Source of the DNA: Thalassotalea algicola
GTDB lineage: Bacteria > Pseudomonadota > Gammaproteobacteria > Enterobacterales > Alteromonadaceae
Reading direction: 5' to 3'
Length of the DNA: 64,000 nucleotides
NCBI RefSeq assembly: GCF_012932965.1
Contig: NZ_JABBXH010000002.1
Coordinates: 706,623-770,622, forward strand
The notes under the pieces are model-generated. The model saw only the letters and a program-made list of their open reading frames with translations. It ran no database searches and had not been told where the DNA came from. A program made the position numbers and the translations under genes. Shown here in pieces: positions 35,922 to 46,233 of the stretch (positions within the stretch are counted from its first letter, which is position 1; every line of letters starts with the position of its first letter).

Positions 35922-37265
35922 TTAACTAGCACTGAGTTTAAGTTTACTTTGAATATCGTCAAGCTTGTCACTTGTTAGCGAATACTTTGTCATAATTGCA
36001 GCAACTACATAAGAACCAACGGCTGGTAAAACAGTGAATGATAGGAGAATACCATTTTGAGTGGCGACGGTTTGCTCCACATCTGGTTGATATTGATAGA
36101 AAGCTAATAACCAGCCAGCAATCGCACCACCAAGCGCTACGCCCATTTTAATAAAGAAAATTACGCCCGAATATACTAAGCCCGTAACACGGATACCGGT
36201 TTTTACATGACCATAATCAATAGTGTCTGCCATTTTTGCCCATAAAAGCGGTGTTGCCATATCAAGGAAGAATTTCCATAAAATAAAGGCAATAAAGGCT
36301 AAAGCAATTTGATCTGCACCAATGAAGAAACTAAAGATACAAATGGTAGCTGATATAACTTGCAACCATATATACGCTTTAATTTTACACACGCGTTTTG
36401 CCAACGGTTGAGCTACGGCACAGCCAATCATACTTGCGACCACGCCTAAAGTCATAAAAGAGGTAATTAAATCTTCACGGCCTAGGAAGTACTTAACGTA
36501 ATAGACCGCTAGCGTAAACCTTAACACTTGTCCTGTTAGTAGGAATAATGCGGCAAGACATAAAATTCTCCACTGATCATTTTGCCACAGCGATTTAGCG
36601 CTAGCGGCAAAACTTGATTCTTGTGATTTGGGTTGTTCAATGCGCTCTTTGGTACCAATAAAGCATAATAGGAACATTACTAACCCCATTAAGCTCATTG
36701 CGGCCATAGTGTATTGATAGCCTTTTGCATTATCGCCTTGGCCGAAGTATTCAACTAGAGGCATGGTACAACCGGCGACAATAACACCGCCTAACATACC
36801 AAAAACGAATCGGTAGGATTGAACAGTAACGCGCTCTTTTGCATCTGCTGTTAATACGCCACCTAGTGCACAGTAAGGAATGTTAATTGCCGTATAGGCA
36901 ATCATTAGCATGGTATAAGTGCTAAATGCGTAAACAATTTTACTTGTACCTTCGAGATCAGGTGTAGTAAATGCCAGAATACTGATAATGGCAAATGGTA
37001 GTGCTAGCCAAAGTAGATATGGTCTAAAGTGGCCCCAACGTGTATGAGTTCTATCAGCAATGCTGCCCATTAGCGGATCGGTAACCGCATCTATTACACG
37101 CACAGCAAGAAACATAGTACCGACGACAGCAGGTGACAAACCAACTACATCTGTGTAGTAAAGCATTAAAAACATCATCACTGTTTGAAAAATGATATTA
37201 CTGGCGGTATCACCTAAGCCATAGGCAATTTTTTCTTTAACACTTACTTTGTTTGAAATAGTCAT
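35922..37265 (-). CDS. GPH-family sugar:cation symporter, first copy
   Basis: 447 residues, 12 membrane helices. Starts VKEKIAYGLGDTASNIIFQTVMMFLMLYYTDVVGLS, with RVIDAVTDPLMGSIADRTHTRWGHFRPYLLW typical of MelB/XynP-type transporters. Imports glycosides or oligosaccharides with sodium or protons. Lies between the GH1 and LacI genes in one leftward unit (12 bases from GH1), so it probably brings the GH1 substrate into the cytoplasm. Confidence 0.93.
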   Translation of the reverse strand: MTISNKVSVKEKIAYGLGDTASNIIFQTVMMFLMLYYTDVVGLSPAVVGTMFLAVRVIDAVTDPLMGSIADRTHTRWGHFRPYLLWLALPFAIISILAFTTPDLEGTSKIVYAFSTYTMLMIAYTAINIPYCALGGVLTADAKERVTVQSYRFVFGMLGGVIVAGCTMPLVEYFGQGDNAKGYQYTMAAMSLMGLVMFLLCFIGTKERIEQPKSQESSFAASAKSLWQNDQWRILCLAALFLLTGQVLRFTLAVYYVKYFLGREDLITSFMTLGVVASMIGCAVAQPLAKRVCKIKAYIWLQVISATICIFSFFIGADQIALAFIAFILWKFFLDMATPLLWAKMADTIDYGHVKTGIRVTGLVYSGVIFFIKMGVALGGAIAGWLLAFYQYQPDVEQTVATQNGILLSFTVLPAVGSYVVAAIMTKYSLTSDKLDDIQSKLKLSAS

Positions 37266-37277
37266 CGTTATTATTTT

Positions 37278-38600
37278 TTATCTATTTGAAATTAAGTCGC
37301 GATACGCTAAACCACTTTGTTTTATAGTACGTTTTTGCGTTTTATAATCAACGTAAACAATACCAAACCGTTTTAAATAACCTTCTGCCCATTCAAAGTT
37401 GTCCATTAAACTCCAAGCAAAATAGCCAACGACATTAACCCCTTTTTCAATGGCATCGTTTACAGCATTTAGGTGCAGCTGATAATAGTTCACTCGATCA
37501 AAATCACTGACTTTATCATCTTCGATAGTGTCAGCCATTGCCGCACCATTCTCGGTGATATAGACCGGGGGTAATTCGTATAACTCATTTAGGCTAGTTA
37601 ACAGGCTAGTAAATGCCGCAGGATAAATTTCCCAACCTATATCCGTAATTGGTGCAGGAGGTGGCAATTGACGATAAATTTCATCTTCATCTGAAGTGTA
37701 AATTGCACGGGTGTAAAAGTTAATCCCTAAAAAGTCGATTGGTTGGGCAATAATATCCATATCGCCATCTTGAATGTCTGGCTGCTGCCAATCAGGCATA
37801 GTATTAATAATTTCTGGGTAAGCTTTATCAAACAATGGCTTTATATACCATTGATTAAAATACTGATCGGCATAATCGCTTGCCGCTTGATCTGCTTCTG
37901 TATTGGCATAACAGGGCGTAAAGTTTAGAACGATACCATTTAAGCTCTTCGGGCTATTTTTTTGTAGCACTGGCATTGCTAAACCATGGGCTAACAATAT
38001 ATGGTGAGCCGCTTTTCTACCAAATTCTTTTCCTTTAATTCCAGGTGCATGAATACCGACTTCATACCCAAGGTAAGAGCTACAAAAAGGTTCGTTAAAT
38101 GTCGCATAAGAGTGAACTCTATCGCCAAACGCTTTGGTAATTACATCGGCGTATTCTTTAAATTGATATGCTGTTTCTCTATTTAACCAACCACCATTAC
38201 CTTCCAAATGTTGCGGTAAGTCCCAATGATAGAGCGTGACAAAAGGTTTTATATTCTTCGCCAATAGCGCATCTAATATTTGAATATAATAATTTATCCC
38301 TTCTTGGTTTGCGCTACCGTCTTGATTAATAACACGAGGCCAAGAAATAGATAATCGATAAGCATCAACACCTAACGAATTTATCAATTCAATGTCTTGT
38401 TGCCATAAATTGTAATGATCACAAGCGATATCACCATTGGAGTTATCTGCAATTTTGCCTTCCGTGGCGCAAAAGGTATCCCAAATACAAGGTAACCTGT
38501 TACTTACGCCGCCTTCAATTTGAAACGATGCTGTTGCAACTCCAAAGGTGAAGTCTTTTTTTAGCATGGCAGAGTTTGAGGGTAGCTTATATTTGTTCAT
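37278..38600 (-). CDS. GH1 beta-glucosidase
   Basis: 440 residues from the ATG at 38600. A TTG at 38618 would place the start inside an operator and is rejected. Catalytic acid/base in TFNEPF and nucleophile in ITENGAAM; other GH1 landmarks are FTFGVATASFQIEGG, YRLSISWPRV and DNFEWAEGYLKRFGIVYVDY. No signal peptide, so cytoplasmic. Hydrolyses terminal beta-linked glucose from imported oligosaccharides. Leads the GH1, GPH, LacI unit and faces the FucP-type transporter. Confidence 0.95.
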   Translation of the reverse strand: MNKYKLPSNSAMLKKDFTFGVATASFQIEGGVSNRLPCIWDTFCATEGKIADNSNGDIACDHYNLWQQDIELINSLGVDAYRLSISWPRVINQDGSANQEGINYYIQILDALLAKNIKPFVTLYHWDLPQHLEGNGGWLNRETAYQFKEYADVITKAFGDRVHSYATFNEPFCSSYLGYEVGIHAPGIKGKEFGRKAAHHILLAHGLAMPVLQKNSPKSLNGIVLNFTPCYANTEADQAASDYADQYFNQWYIKPLFDKAYPEIINTMPDWQQPDIQDGDMDIIAQPIDFLGINFYTRAIYTSDEDEIYRQLPPPAPITDIGWEIYPAAFTSLLTSLNELYELPPVYITENGAAMADTIEDDKVSDFDRVNYYQLHLNAVNDAIEKGVNVVGYFAWSLMDNFEWAEGYLKRFGIVYVDYKTQKRTIKQSGLAYRDLISNR

Positions 38601-38615
38601 TAATGTCTTACCTAT

Positions 38616-38627
38616 CAAAGCGCTTTC
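38616..38627. promoter_or_regulatory. partial LacI-type operator before GH1
   Basis: Palindromic core AAAGCGCTTT within 38616-38627, about 16 bases upstream of the chosen GH1 start and 57 bases from the next full operator copy. It matches the other sites in the core but not at the outer positions. Confidence 0.6.
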
Positions 38628-38672
38628 GATATTCTCGTCTGCGTAATTTATTCATTAGTCTATAATTCGTTT

Positions 38673-38686
38673 TGAAAGCGCTTACA
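38673..38686. promoter_or_regulatory. LacI-type operator copy
   Basis: TGAAAGCGCTTACA in the divergent GH1/FucP control region. Same sequence as the copies at 38728 and 52763; the first sits 55 bases away, about five helical turns. Confidence 0.85.
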
Positions 38687-38727
38687 ATTTACTTGAAAAA
38701 AAACTTTCATTCGTTTTAAATAGTGAG

Positions 38728-38741
38728 TGAAAGCGCTTACA
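38728..38741. promoter_or_regulatory. LacI-type operator copy
   Basis: TGAAAGCGCTTACA, identical to the site at 38673 and placed about 105 bases before the FucP-type transporter start. The pair could support looping repression of both divergent promoters. Confidence 0.85.
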
Positions 38742-38846
38742 TTTCTATTTAGATTAGTTGCTATTGATATTAAGGTCAACTGATTTATCTATTTCTAATT
38801 AAACGCGCTACCACACATATTGATGATAACTATAAAGGGGGAGTGT

Positions 38847-40109
38847 ATGGCAGGAAGTACTGCGATACCCGGACAAACAAATCAACTATCGACAGGTGGT
38901 AATGAAAATTACGGCTTTGCTCTAACATCGTTAACCTCACTATTTTTTATGTGGGGGTTTATAACGTGTTTAAATGACATTTTAATACCGCATTTAAAAG
39001 CAGTCTTTGATTTAACATACACCCAAGCAATGCTTATTCAATTTTGCTTTTTTGGTGCTTATTTTATTGTATCTCTGCCATCTGGCGTATTGGTTAAAAA
39101 ACTTGGCTACCAAAAAGGTATTGTTATCGGCCTAGTAATCGCTGCACTTGGTTGCGCGAGTTTTTATCCTGCGGCCGCTATGCAAAGCTATCCAGTTTTT
39201 TTAATAGCGCTATTTATTTTGGCAAGTGGTATTACGTTATTGCAAGTGTCTGCAAATCCTTATGTAAGTATTTTAGGTAAGCCGGAAACAGCGTCATCAC
39301 GCCTAACGTTGACACAAGCGTTTAACTCGCTTGGTACAACAGTAGCGCCATTTTTTGGGGCGTTTCTAATTTTGGAGCAAGCAGCAACAGAAGTTGGTAA
39401 TGCGGCAAATGGTGCTGAAGCAGTGCAAATGCCTTACCTTTTATTAGCTGCTATGTTGCTGATATTAGCCGCTGTTTTTGCTTATTTGAAACTGCCAGTG
39501 GTTGCTGATACTCAAGTAGAAGATGGTGAAGAAATTATTGGTAGCGCTTGGCAATACCGTCATTTAGTTTTAGGCGCGTTAGGTATATTTGTATATGTAG
39601 GTGGTGAAGTTGCTATTGGCAGCTTTTTGGTTAACTTTTTCGCTGATCCAAACATCGCAGGTTTAGAAGAAGCAGAAGCGGCCAAGTATATTGCTTACTA
39701 TTGGGGCGGCGCCATGGTTGGTCGATTTATCGGTGCAGGCGTGATGCAAAAAATTGCAGCTGGCAAGGTACTGGCATTTAATGCTGTTGCTGCTGTGGTT
39801 TGTATATGCGCTGCAGTATTTACTAGCGGGACATTCGCTATGTGGGCAATACTAGCCGTTGGCCTTTGTAATTCAATTATGTTCCCAACTATTTTTAGTT
39901 TGGCAATTAGCGGACTTGGCAAACATACTTCTCAGGGCTCTGGAATTTTATGTTTAGCTATTGTCGGTGGTGCCATCATACCGCTATTTCAAGGCATGCT
40001 TGCCGATAGCATCGGTGTACAGCTGTCATTCTTATTGCCGATAGTTTGCTATGTATATATTGCATATTACGGCTTAATTGGCAGCCAATTTAAGCAAGTC
40101 AATAGTTAA
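38847..40109 (+). CDS. FucP/GluP-type MFS sugar transporter
   Basis: 420 residues from the ATG at 38847, which follows the strong AAAGGGGGAG site; an ATG nine codons upstream is less likely. Helix 1 reads [22 protein letters not shown], the FucP-family signature, and [18 protein letters not shown] and [16 protein letters not shown] are also typical. Imports a monosaccharide, here most likely glucose, with protons. First gene of the rightward unit that continues with GH3. Confidence 0.93.
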   Translation: MAGSTAIPGQTNQLSTGGNENYGFALTSLTSLFFMWGFITCLNDILIPHLKAVFDLTYTQAMLIQFCFFGAYFIVSLPSGVLVKKLGYQKGIVIGLVIAALGCASFYPAAAMQSYPVFLIALFILASGITLLQVSANPYVSILGKPETASSRLTLTQAFNSLGTTVAPFFGAFLILEQAATEVGNAANGAEAVQMPYLLLAAMLLILAAVFAYLKLPVVADTQVEDGEEIIGSAWQYRHLVLGALGIFVYVGGEVAIGSFLVNFFADPNIAGLEEAEAAKYIAYYWGGAMVGRFIGAGVMQKIAAGKVLAFNAVAAVVCICAAVFTSGTFAMWAILAVGLCNSIMFPTIFSLAISGLGKHTSQGSGILCLAIVGGAIIPLFQGMLADSIGVQLSFLLPIVCYVYIAYYGLIGSQFKQVNS

Positions 40110-40122
40110 AGGAAAGCAATCA

Positions 40123-42696
40123 ATGTTTAATAAAAATAAAATCACTTTAGTACTGCCATTTGCTTTTCTACTTAGTGCTTGTGGCGATGATTCTGCAGCG
40201 ACGGCAGATGAAACTAAAGTTGAAGAAAAACAAGTACACCGAGATATCTCAATTTGGCCAACGCTTGATATAGCCGTGAAAACAGACGAAGAGATTGAAT
40301 CAAAGGTTGAAACGTTATTAGCAAAAATGACCTTAGAGCAAAAAGTTGCTCAGATGATACAACCAGAAATTCGCGACATTACTATCGAAGACATGCGCAA
40401 GTATGGGTTTGGCTCGTATCTTAATGGTGGCGGTGCGTTTCCTAATAATAACAAGCATGCAACACCACAGGACTGGATTAAGCTTGCCGAAGATTTATAC
40501 CAAGCATCTGTTGATGACAGCGTAGATGGTATTAATATTCCAACTATGTGGGGAACAGATGCCGTACATGGTCATAACAATGTTATTGGCGCGACCTTAT
40601 TTCCGCATAACATCGGCTTAGGCGCCGCAAACAATCCTGCATTAATCGAGAAAATAGCAGAAATTACCGCAACTGAAGTTATGGTCACGGGTATTGATTG
40701 GGTGTTTGCACCAACAGTTGCTGTTGTTAGAGATGACCGCTGGGGCCGCACTTATGAAGGTTACTCTGAAGATCCAGAGATAGTTCGCGAATATGCTGCC
40801 GCTATTGTAAATGGGCTACAAGGGCATGCAGATGGAGATTTTCTAAGCGATAAACGCGTTATTTCTACCGTCAAACACTTTTTAGGTGACGGCGGTACAG
40901 AAAAAGGTGATGACCAAGGGGATAACATTGCCGCAGAACAAGCCCTTTTTAATATTCATGCTCAAGGTTATGTTGGCGGTTTAGGTGTCGGTGCACAGTC
41001 AGTAATGGCATCTTTTAACAGTTGGCATGGTGATAAAATTCATGGCAATAAATACCTTTTAACTGATGTGTTAAAAGACAAAATGGGTTTTGATGGCTTT
41101 GTAGTGGGTGACTGGAATGGTCATGGACAAGTCAAAGGCTGTACCAATGAAAGTTGCCCGCAGGCAGTAAATGCAGGGCTGGATATTTATATGGTGCCAA
41201 CCGCAGCTTGGAAACCTTTGTATGAAAACACCATTGCTCAAGTAAACTCTGGAGAAATTGCTCAATCTCGTATTGACGATGCTGTTCGTCGTATTTTGAG
41301 AGTAAAATTTAGAGCAGGGCTTTTTGATAAACCAAGTCCTGAAAATCGCCCTTACTCTGGTAAAACAGAGTTAATTGGTGCGAATGCACACCGCGAAGTA
41401 GCGCGCCAAGCGGTACGTGAATCGTTAGTGCTTTTGAAGAATAAAAATAATCTTTTGCCTTTATCTCCAAAGTTAAATGTTTTAGTTGCTGGAGATGGCG
41501 CTGATAATATTGGTAAACAGTCGGGTGGTTGGACAATTACTTGGCAAGGTACCGGCAATAATAATAATGATTTCCCTGATGGTACATCAATTTACAATGG
41601 TATTGCCAAGCAAGTAAGTCAAGCGGGGGGCTCTGCGACACTAAGTGTAGATGGTAGTTTTGAGCAAAAACCTGATGTCGCTATTGTTGTTTTTGGTGAA
41701 GACCCTTATGCAGAAGGTCATGGTGATCGCGATAACTTAGCTTATCAACGAGGCGAGCAGAGTGATTTGGCATTATTAAAGTCACTAAAAGCACAAGGTA
41801 TTCCGGTAGTGTCGCTATTTATTAGTGGTCGTCCAATGTGGGTTAATGGCGAGCTAAACGCTTCAGATGCTTTTGTTGCCGTATGGTTACCTGGCTCTGA
41901 AGGTAATGGTGTTGCCGAGGTTATTTTTAGCGATGCTAACGGTAAAGTTCAGCATGACTTTAAAGGTAAGCTTTCATTCTCATGGCCGAACTCGCCTAGC
42001 CAAGCAGTTGTCAACCGTGGCGACGCAGATTATGCGCCATTACTGCCTTATGGGTTTGGTCTGAAATACGGTGACAAGAATGTATTGGTCGACAGTTTAG
42101 ATGAAACTGTTATTGCGAGTGCTGATGAGCAGCAAAGTGAACAATTTTTTGATGGGAAAATGCATAAACCTTGGTTAATGTGGTTGTTCTCTGGTGAACA
42201 AAAAATTGAGCCAACCGCTAACACGCACATGCTAGGCAACCTTGCTTACCGTACCGTTGATAAAAACGTTCAAGAAGATGCAAGACAAATTAAAGTTACC
42301 GACGGTGTTAAAGCGGGCTTGAGCTTTATTAGTAAAAGTAATTTTAGAGAAGATTTGATCTCAGCAATAGAAAGCAAATCTGTTCTACGCTTTATGGTCA
42401 GTGTTACTGAAGCACCAAAAGGTAGGGTTATGCTAGCAACTCGCTGTCAAAAAGCGGAAAGTCCAACTGATAACTGTGGTTCAGAAGTTGATATTACAGA
42501 GCATCTATCACAAATCATCCACCATGGCTGGTCCGAAGTCACGGTGGATCTTCAATGTTTCGCCGAAAAAGGAACTAGCTTTGGTGATCTTGTCGTACCT
42601 TTTGAAATTTATTCTGAGAAAGCAATGACTTTGCAAATAGCAGAGGTTAGCTATGAGCCAAATAAGGCCAATGAAGCTTCCTTAAGCTGTCAATAA
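40123..42696 (+). CDS. GH3 beta-glucosidase / exo-glucanase lipoprotein
   Basis: 857 residues from the ATG at 40123. The signal peptide ends in lipobox LLSAC (Cys20), so the enzyme is membrane-anchored. GH3 N-domain with MTLEQKVAQMIQPEI, TDAVHGHNNVIGATLFPHNIGLGA, the WGRTYEGYSEDPEIV stretch and the nucleophile Asp330 in VVGDWNGHGQ; C-domain with VLLKNKNNLLPL. An extra C-terminal domain from about residue 660 resembles the carbohydrate-binding end of exo-beta-glucanases such as ExoP. Releases glucose from beta-glucan chains. Confidence 0.94.
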   Translation: MFNKNKITLVLPFAFLLSACGDDSAATADETKVEEKQVHRDISIWPTLDIAVKTDEEIESKVETLLAKMTLEQKVAQMIQPEIRDITIEDMRKYGFGSYLNGGGAFPNNNKHATPQDWIKLAEDLYQASVDDSVDGINIPTMWGTDAVHGHNNVIGATLFPHNIGLGAANNPALIEKIAEITATEVMVTGIDWVFAPTVAVVRDDRWGRTYEGYSEDPEIVREYAAAIVNGLQGHADGDFLSDKRVISTVKHFLGDGGTEKGDDQGDNIAAEQALFNIHAQGYVGGLGVGAQSVMASFNSWHGDKIHGNKYLLTDVLKDKMGFDGFVVGDWNGHGQVKGCTNESCPQAVNAGLDIYMVPTAAWKPLYENTIAQVNSGEIAQSRIDDAVRRILRVKFRAGLFDKPSPENRPYSGKTELIGANAHREVARQAVRESLVLLKNKNNLLPLSPKLNVLVAGDGADNIGKQSGGWTITWQGTGNNNNDFPDGTSIYNGIAKQVSQAGGSATLSVDGSFEQKPDVAIVVFGEDPYAEGHGDRDNLAYQRGEQSDLALLKSLKAQGIPVVSLFISGRPMWVNGELNASDAFVAVWLPGSEGNGVAEVIFSDANGKVQHDFKGKLSFSWPNSPSQAVVNRGDADYAPLLPYGFGLKYGDKNVLVDSLDETVIASADEQQSEQFFDGKMHKPWLMWLFSGEQKIEPTANTHMLGNLAYRTVDKNVQEDARQIKVTDGVKAGLSFISKSNFREDLISAIESKSVLRFMVSVTEAPKGRVMLATRCQKAESPTDNCGSEVDITEHLSQIIHHGWSEVTVDLQCFAEKGTSFGDLVVPFEIYSEKAMTLQIAEVSYEPNKANEASLSCQ

Positions 42697-42710
42697 ATAC
42701 TCAATAGTAA

Positions 42711-42738
42711 AAAGCAGCCAAGTAGGCTGCTTTTTTTT
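42711..42738 (+). terminator. terminator between GH3 and GH16
   Basis: Stem AAAGCAGCC / GGCTGCTTT with a 5-base loop and eight T residues. The GH16 gene, whose ATG is only 15 bases further on, must be expressed by read-through or a promoter inside the upstream gene. Confidence 0.88.
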
Positions 42739-42752
42739 AAGGAAAAATTGTC

Positions 42753-43898
42753 ATGAAAAAGTGGATAACTTTACCGGCATTTATTTCATCGGCTTTAAAT
42801 CTACATGTATTAACGTTATCTGCGTTAATGGTGTTGGTAAGCTGTGGTGGCTCGGGTAGCAGTGTTAATAGTATTCCTTCTTCGAACCCTACTACAACAG
42901 AGCAAACAGAAGGCTCAGAGACGACAATCTCATTTGAAGTTCCTGAGGTCAGTGCAAATTGGCAACTGATTTGGTCTGATGAATTTGAGGCAGGTACGAT
43001 AGATTCAACAAAGTGGAGTTTCGAACGGAATTGTGCCGGTGGTGGTAACAATGAGCAGCAATGCTATACCAATAGACTAGATAACGCCTTTATTGAGTCT
43101 GGTAGCTTAGTAATTAAAGCACTACGCGAAGATTTTACCGGCCCAGCAGTGTTTGATGACTCACCAAACTACGATACCAATATCACTAAAACTCAGCCGT
43201 ATACTTCAGCTAGATTACGGACAAAAAATCTTGGAGATTGGCGTTATGGTCGTATTGAAGTACGCGCTAAGTTGCCGTCAGGCCAAGGAACATGGCCTGC
43301 GATCTGGATGCTGCCAACAGAATGGAAGTACGGTGGCTGGGCTGGTTCTGGTGAAATCGACATTATGGAAGCAGTGAATTTGAAGGCAAAATCAGACGCT
43401 TCTGGTCAGTTAACTGATACGGCAGAAAACAGAGTTCACGGTACGTTGCACTATGGTAGAAAATGGCCTGAAAATGTATATTCAGGCACTAGCTACAGTA
43501 TGCCTGACAACGCTAACCCTGCTGATGACTTTCATTTATACGCCATAGAGTGGCAAGCGGGAGAAATTCGTTGGTATGTTGATGGTGCTCACTACGCTAC
43601 ACAAAACGCTAATGGTTGGTATAGCCAATTTCATAATGAAAAAGGTGAGATCATTGATGGCACTGGTACTGCACCATTTGATCAAAAGTTTCATTTGATC
43701 CTAAACTTTGCCGTTGGTGGTGACTGGCCTGCTACTGTTAATGAAAAAGGCATTGATGAGTCGGCATTTCCTCAACTTTTTGAAATTGATTATGTTCGTG
43801 TTTATCAATGTAGTATAGATGCTGATTATGGGCGGGGTTGCGAGGCTATAGGAAAAGATGCAAAGCTGGTTGAAGGGCATACGGCACCACCTTTATAA
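42753..43898 (+). CDS. GH16 endo-beta-glucanase lipoprotein (laminarinase-like)
   Basis: 381 residues. Signal peptide with lipobox LVSC (Cys31), then a serine/threonine-rich linker. GH16 domain with WQLIWSDEFE, the catalytic motif EIDIME (Glu201, Asp203, Glu206), GTWPAIWMLP and FHLILNFAVGGDWP. These motifs are those of bacterial beta-1,3(4)-glucanases, pointing to laminarin-type glucan; the exact linkage cannot be proven from sequence. Probably a surface or periplasmic enzyme making oligosaccharides for the TonB receptor. Confidence 0.93.
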   Translation: MKKWITLPAFISSALNLHVLTLSALMVLVSCGGSGSSVNSIPSSNPTTTEQTEGSETTISFEVPEVSANWQLIWSDEFEAGTIDSTKWSFERNCAGGGNNEQQCYTNRLDNAFIESGSLVIKALREDFTGPAVFDDSPNYDTNITKTQPYTSARLRTKNLGDWRYGRIEVRAKLPSGQGTWPAIWMLPTEWKYGGWAGSGEIDIMEAVNLKAKSDASGQLTDTAENRVHGTLHYGRKWPENVYSGTSYSMPDNANPADDFHLYAIEWQAGEIRWYVDGAHYATQNANGWYSQFHNEKGEIIDGTGTAPFDQKFHLILNFAVGGDWPATVNEKGIDESAFPQLFEIDYVRVYQCSIDADYGRGCEAIGKDAKLVEGHTAPPL

Positions 43899-43904
43899 AA
43901 CTAA

Positions 43905-44699
43905 TTACTTAAGGTGATTATGTTTGTGAACATATTCACTTATTTCTCTATAAGTCGCTACCCAATAGAGAGAAGCATTACTTGCAAGATATTTAAGTAA
44001 TGCTTCGTGTGCTTCTTTAGTCACTGATAAATGATCACCGCCAATACCATGAAATGTATAGTTGGCAAGACTTCCTTTATTCGCAGCATTTTCTGCATAG
44101 CCTATTAACGCAGCGACATTTACGTTGTGTGGTGCCCATACTTGTGCATCTTTTACATCAAGGTTGTATCGTTCAACAATGGATTTATTCGCTTTGGTTT
44201 TTATCCCTACAAAGTGAGTTTTAAGTGCAGGTAAAATTGACTGTCCTTTGACAATTATATCGCCACAAGGCAGAGTCAATGTACGGGTATTCTTTCCATC
44301 AATGGCGTGTAGCCAAGCATTAGCGTTAAGTAGCTCTTTGAGGTATTGCTGATGTGTTTGTTTATCTAGGTCATTTTCTACAGCTACCCAATCTCTGTTA
44401 GGTAGGGATTTTCGACAAGGGTGACTAATACTGTGATTGCCAAGTTCATGACCTTGCGCTGCAGTTGCTCTCCAGTCAGCTAAACGTGTGCTTAGCGTAG
44501 GAGAGGAAAGCGTTAAATAGAATGTGCCTTTGAACCCATATTGATTCAGTTGTGGAATAGCATTATCTAAGTGGCTGGTTAAAGCATCGTCATAGGATAA
44601 ACTGATTGCCGCTTTAGCACCGTTGGGCCAACTAAACTCTGCATTGGTTGCGGTTGCAGTGAAGGACATCACTATGAAACTAAGTGTTAACTTTTTCAC
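43905..44699 (-). CDS. secreted NodB-type polysaccharide deacetylase
   Basis: 264 residues from the GTG at 44699, which has AAGGA seven bases upstream and yields a clean signal peptide ending NAEFSW; another GTG six codons earlier lacks such a site. NodB-fold motifs: AAISLSYDDALTSHL with the catalytic/metal aspartates and ELGNHSISHPC with the HxxxH metal pair. Removes acetyl groups from a polysaccharide, or is a catalytically related hydrolase. Last gene of the receptor/halogenase operon. The acetylated substrate is not evident among laminarin genes. Confidence 0.88.
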   Translation of the reverse strand: MKKLTLSFIVMSFTATATNAEFSWPNGAKAAISLSYDDALTSHLDNAIPQLNQYGFKGTFYLTLSSPTLSTRLADWRATAAQGHELGNHSISHPCRKSLPNRDWVAVENDLDKQTHQQYLKELLNANAWLHAIDGKNTRTLTLPCGDIIVKGQSILPALKTHFVGIKTKANKSIVERYNLDVKDAQVWAPHNVNVAALIGYAENAANKGSLANYTFHGIGGDHLSVTKEAHEALLKYLASNASLYWVATYREISEYVHKHNHLK

Positions 44700-44731
44700 A
44701 GTTAAATCCTTCTTCACTTTAATGGCAATAC

Positions 44732-46219
44732 TTAGCTGTCCTTGATTAAACAGTATTTATCGACAAACTGTTTGTGTGCAGGCAATGCATTGACGGTATT
44801 GGTAATATTACTTTTTATATGATCAAGGAAACGTTTTAATTCATCATCGCTCATATTATCGACTATAGGGTGGTAACTTTCAGGTATCAGCCCTTGTCCG
44901 ATCATAACTTGCATCCAAGAATCATCAAATAACTCATTGTTTTTTCTAAATACACGTCCGGTATTTTTAAATAATTTTATACGGTGTGCTAAACCTTCTG
45001 GTATATCGATATTTTGGCAGTGACGCCAAAATGGTGTGTCGTCTCGGTTATGAACCTTATAATGTAAAATGATAAAGTCACGAGTTGTTTCCCAATCAAA
45101 GCGTGTTTGTTGATTAAACTCTTCTACGTCATCTTCACTAATGCCTTGTTGCGGAAACATGCGCAATAATCTGACGACTGACTGTTGAATTAAATGAATA
45201 CTGGTTGACTCTAGCGGCTCCAAAAAGCCACTTGATAAACCAACCGCAATACAGTTCTTATGCCAATGTTTACGTCGCATCCCAGTTCTGTATTTGATAA
45301 CAAAAGGCTCAGTAATTGGCTTTCCGTCGATATTATTAAGTAAGGTTTGCTTGGCTTCTTCATCACTTACGTACTGGCTACAATAGACAATACCGTTGCC
45401 AACTCGATGTTGCAGTGGAATACGCCACTGCCAACCAAAATCGTGGGCAATAGAGCGTGTATAAGGTTTTGGTGTTTCAACAGACTCAGTTTGTACAGCA
45501 ACTGCGGAATTGTTTAATAACCAGTGTGACCAATCCTCAAAGCCGGTATGCAGTGCACCTTCAATTAGTAGTGCTCGTTGTCCTGTACAATCTAAAAATA
45601 AATCGCCTTGTACTTCTGTACCATTAGTAAGGGAAAGCGACTCAATAAAGCCGGTTTCACTGTTAAGGTTTACGTCAGATATTTTACCTTCTACACGATT
45701 AACACCGCAGGATTCAGCTATCTTACGTAAAAACTGACCATATCGTGTTGCATCCATGTGATAAGCGTAATTCAAGCCATTATTTGGTAGTTGAGCAAAC
45801 TTCTCTTTAACCGCTGCAACCTGCTCAAGACAGTAATCGCCAAAGTCGCTTGCGAGCCCTTTTTGTTTACCTTTTAACCAAAAATGTTGAAATCCGGCGG
45901 CCCAGCAATCATTACCTGTAGTACCAAACGCATGAAGATAATCTTCATTTTTATTGCGCCAGCTTTCAAAGTTAATACCTAGCTTAAATGTACCGTGGGT
46001 TGCTTTAAGAAACTCTGCTTCATTTATTTTAAGTAATTGATGGAAGTATTGCAGGGTAGGGATAGTTGCTTCACCAACGCCAACAGTACCTATTTCGTCA
46101 GATTCGACCAAGGTGATTTCTAGGTTTTTTCCTATTGTCTTTGCAATGGCTGCTGCTGCAATCCAACCAGCGGTTCCACCACCAGCGATTACAACTTTTT
46201 TCACTTGATTGGTATTCAT
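44732..46219 (-). CDS. flavin-dependent tryptophan-halogenase family protein, copy 2
   Basis: 495 residues. FAD-binding GGGTAGWIAA near residue 13, the catalytic lysine in GTFKLGINFESW (Lys79, the same number as in PrnA), and the halogenase WxWxIP motif as WQWRIP at 263-268, with GFLEPLESTSIH near the flavin. All key residues of active halogenases are retained. Gene 15 bases after the cupin gene. Paralogues in marine receptor operons have no proven substrate; free tryptophan halogenation is doubtful. The reducing flavin reductase is not encoded here. Confidence 0.92.
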   Translation of the reverse strand: MNTNQVKKVVIAGGGTAGWIAAAAIAKTIGKNLEITLVESDEIGTVGVGEATIPTLQYFHQLLKINEAEFLKATHGTFKLGINFESWRNKNEDYLHAFGTTGNDCWAAGFQHFWLKGKQKGLASDFGDYCLEQVAAVKEKFAQLPNNGLNYAYHMDATRYGQFLRKIAESCGVNRVEGKISDVNLNSETGFIESLSLTNGTEVQGDLFLDCTGQRALLIEGALHTGFEDWSHWLLNNSAVAVQTESVETPKPYTRSIAHDFGWQWRIPLQHRVGNGIVYCSQYVSDEEAKQTLLNNIDGKPITEPFVIKYRTGMRRKHWHKNCIAVGLSSGFLEPLESTSIHLIQQSVVRLLRMFPQQGISEDDVEEFNQQTRFDWETTRDFIILHYKVHNRDDTPFWRHCQNIDIPEGLAHRIKLFKNTGRVFRKNNELFDDSWMQVMIGQGLIPESYHPIVDNMSDDELKRFLDHIKSNITNTVNALPAHKQFVDKYCLIKDS

Positions 46220-46233
46220 AATTAGTATCTTTT

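Noticed and set aside
38601-38618. TTG start for GH1
   Set aside because: It would lie in the operator and adds six residues outside the family alignment; ATG at 38600 is better.
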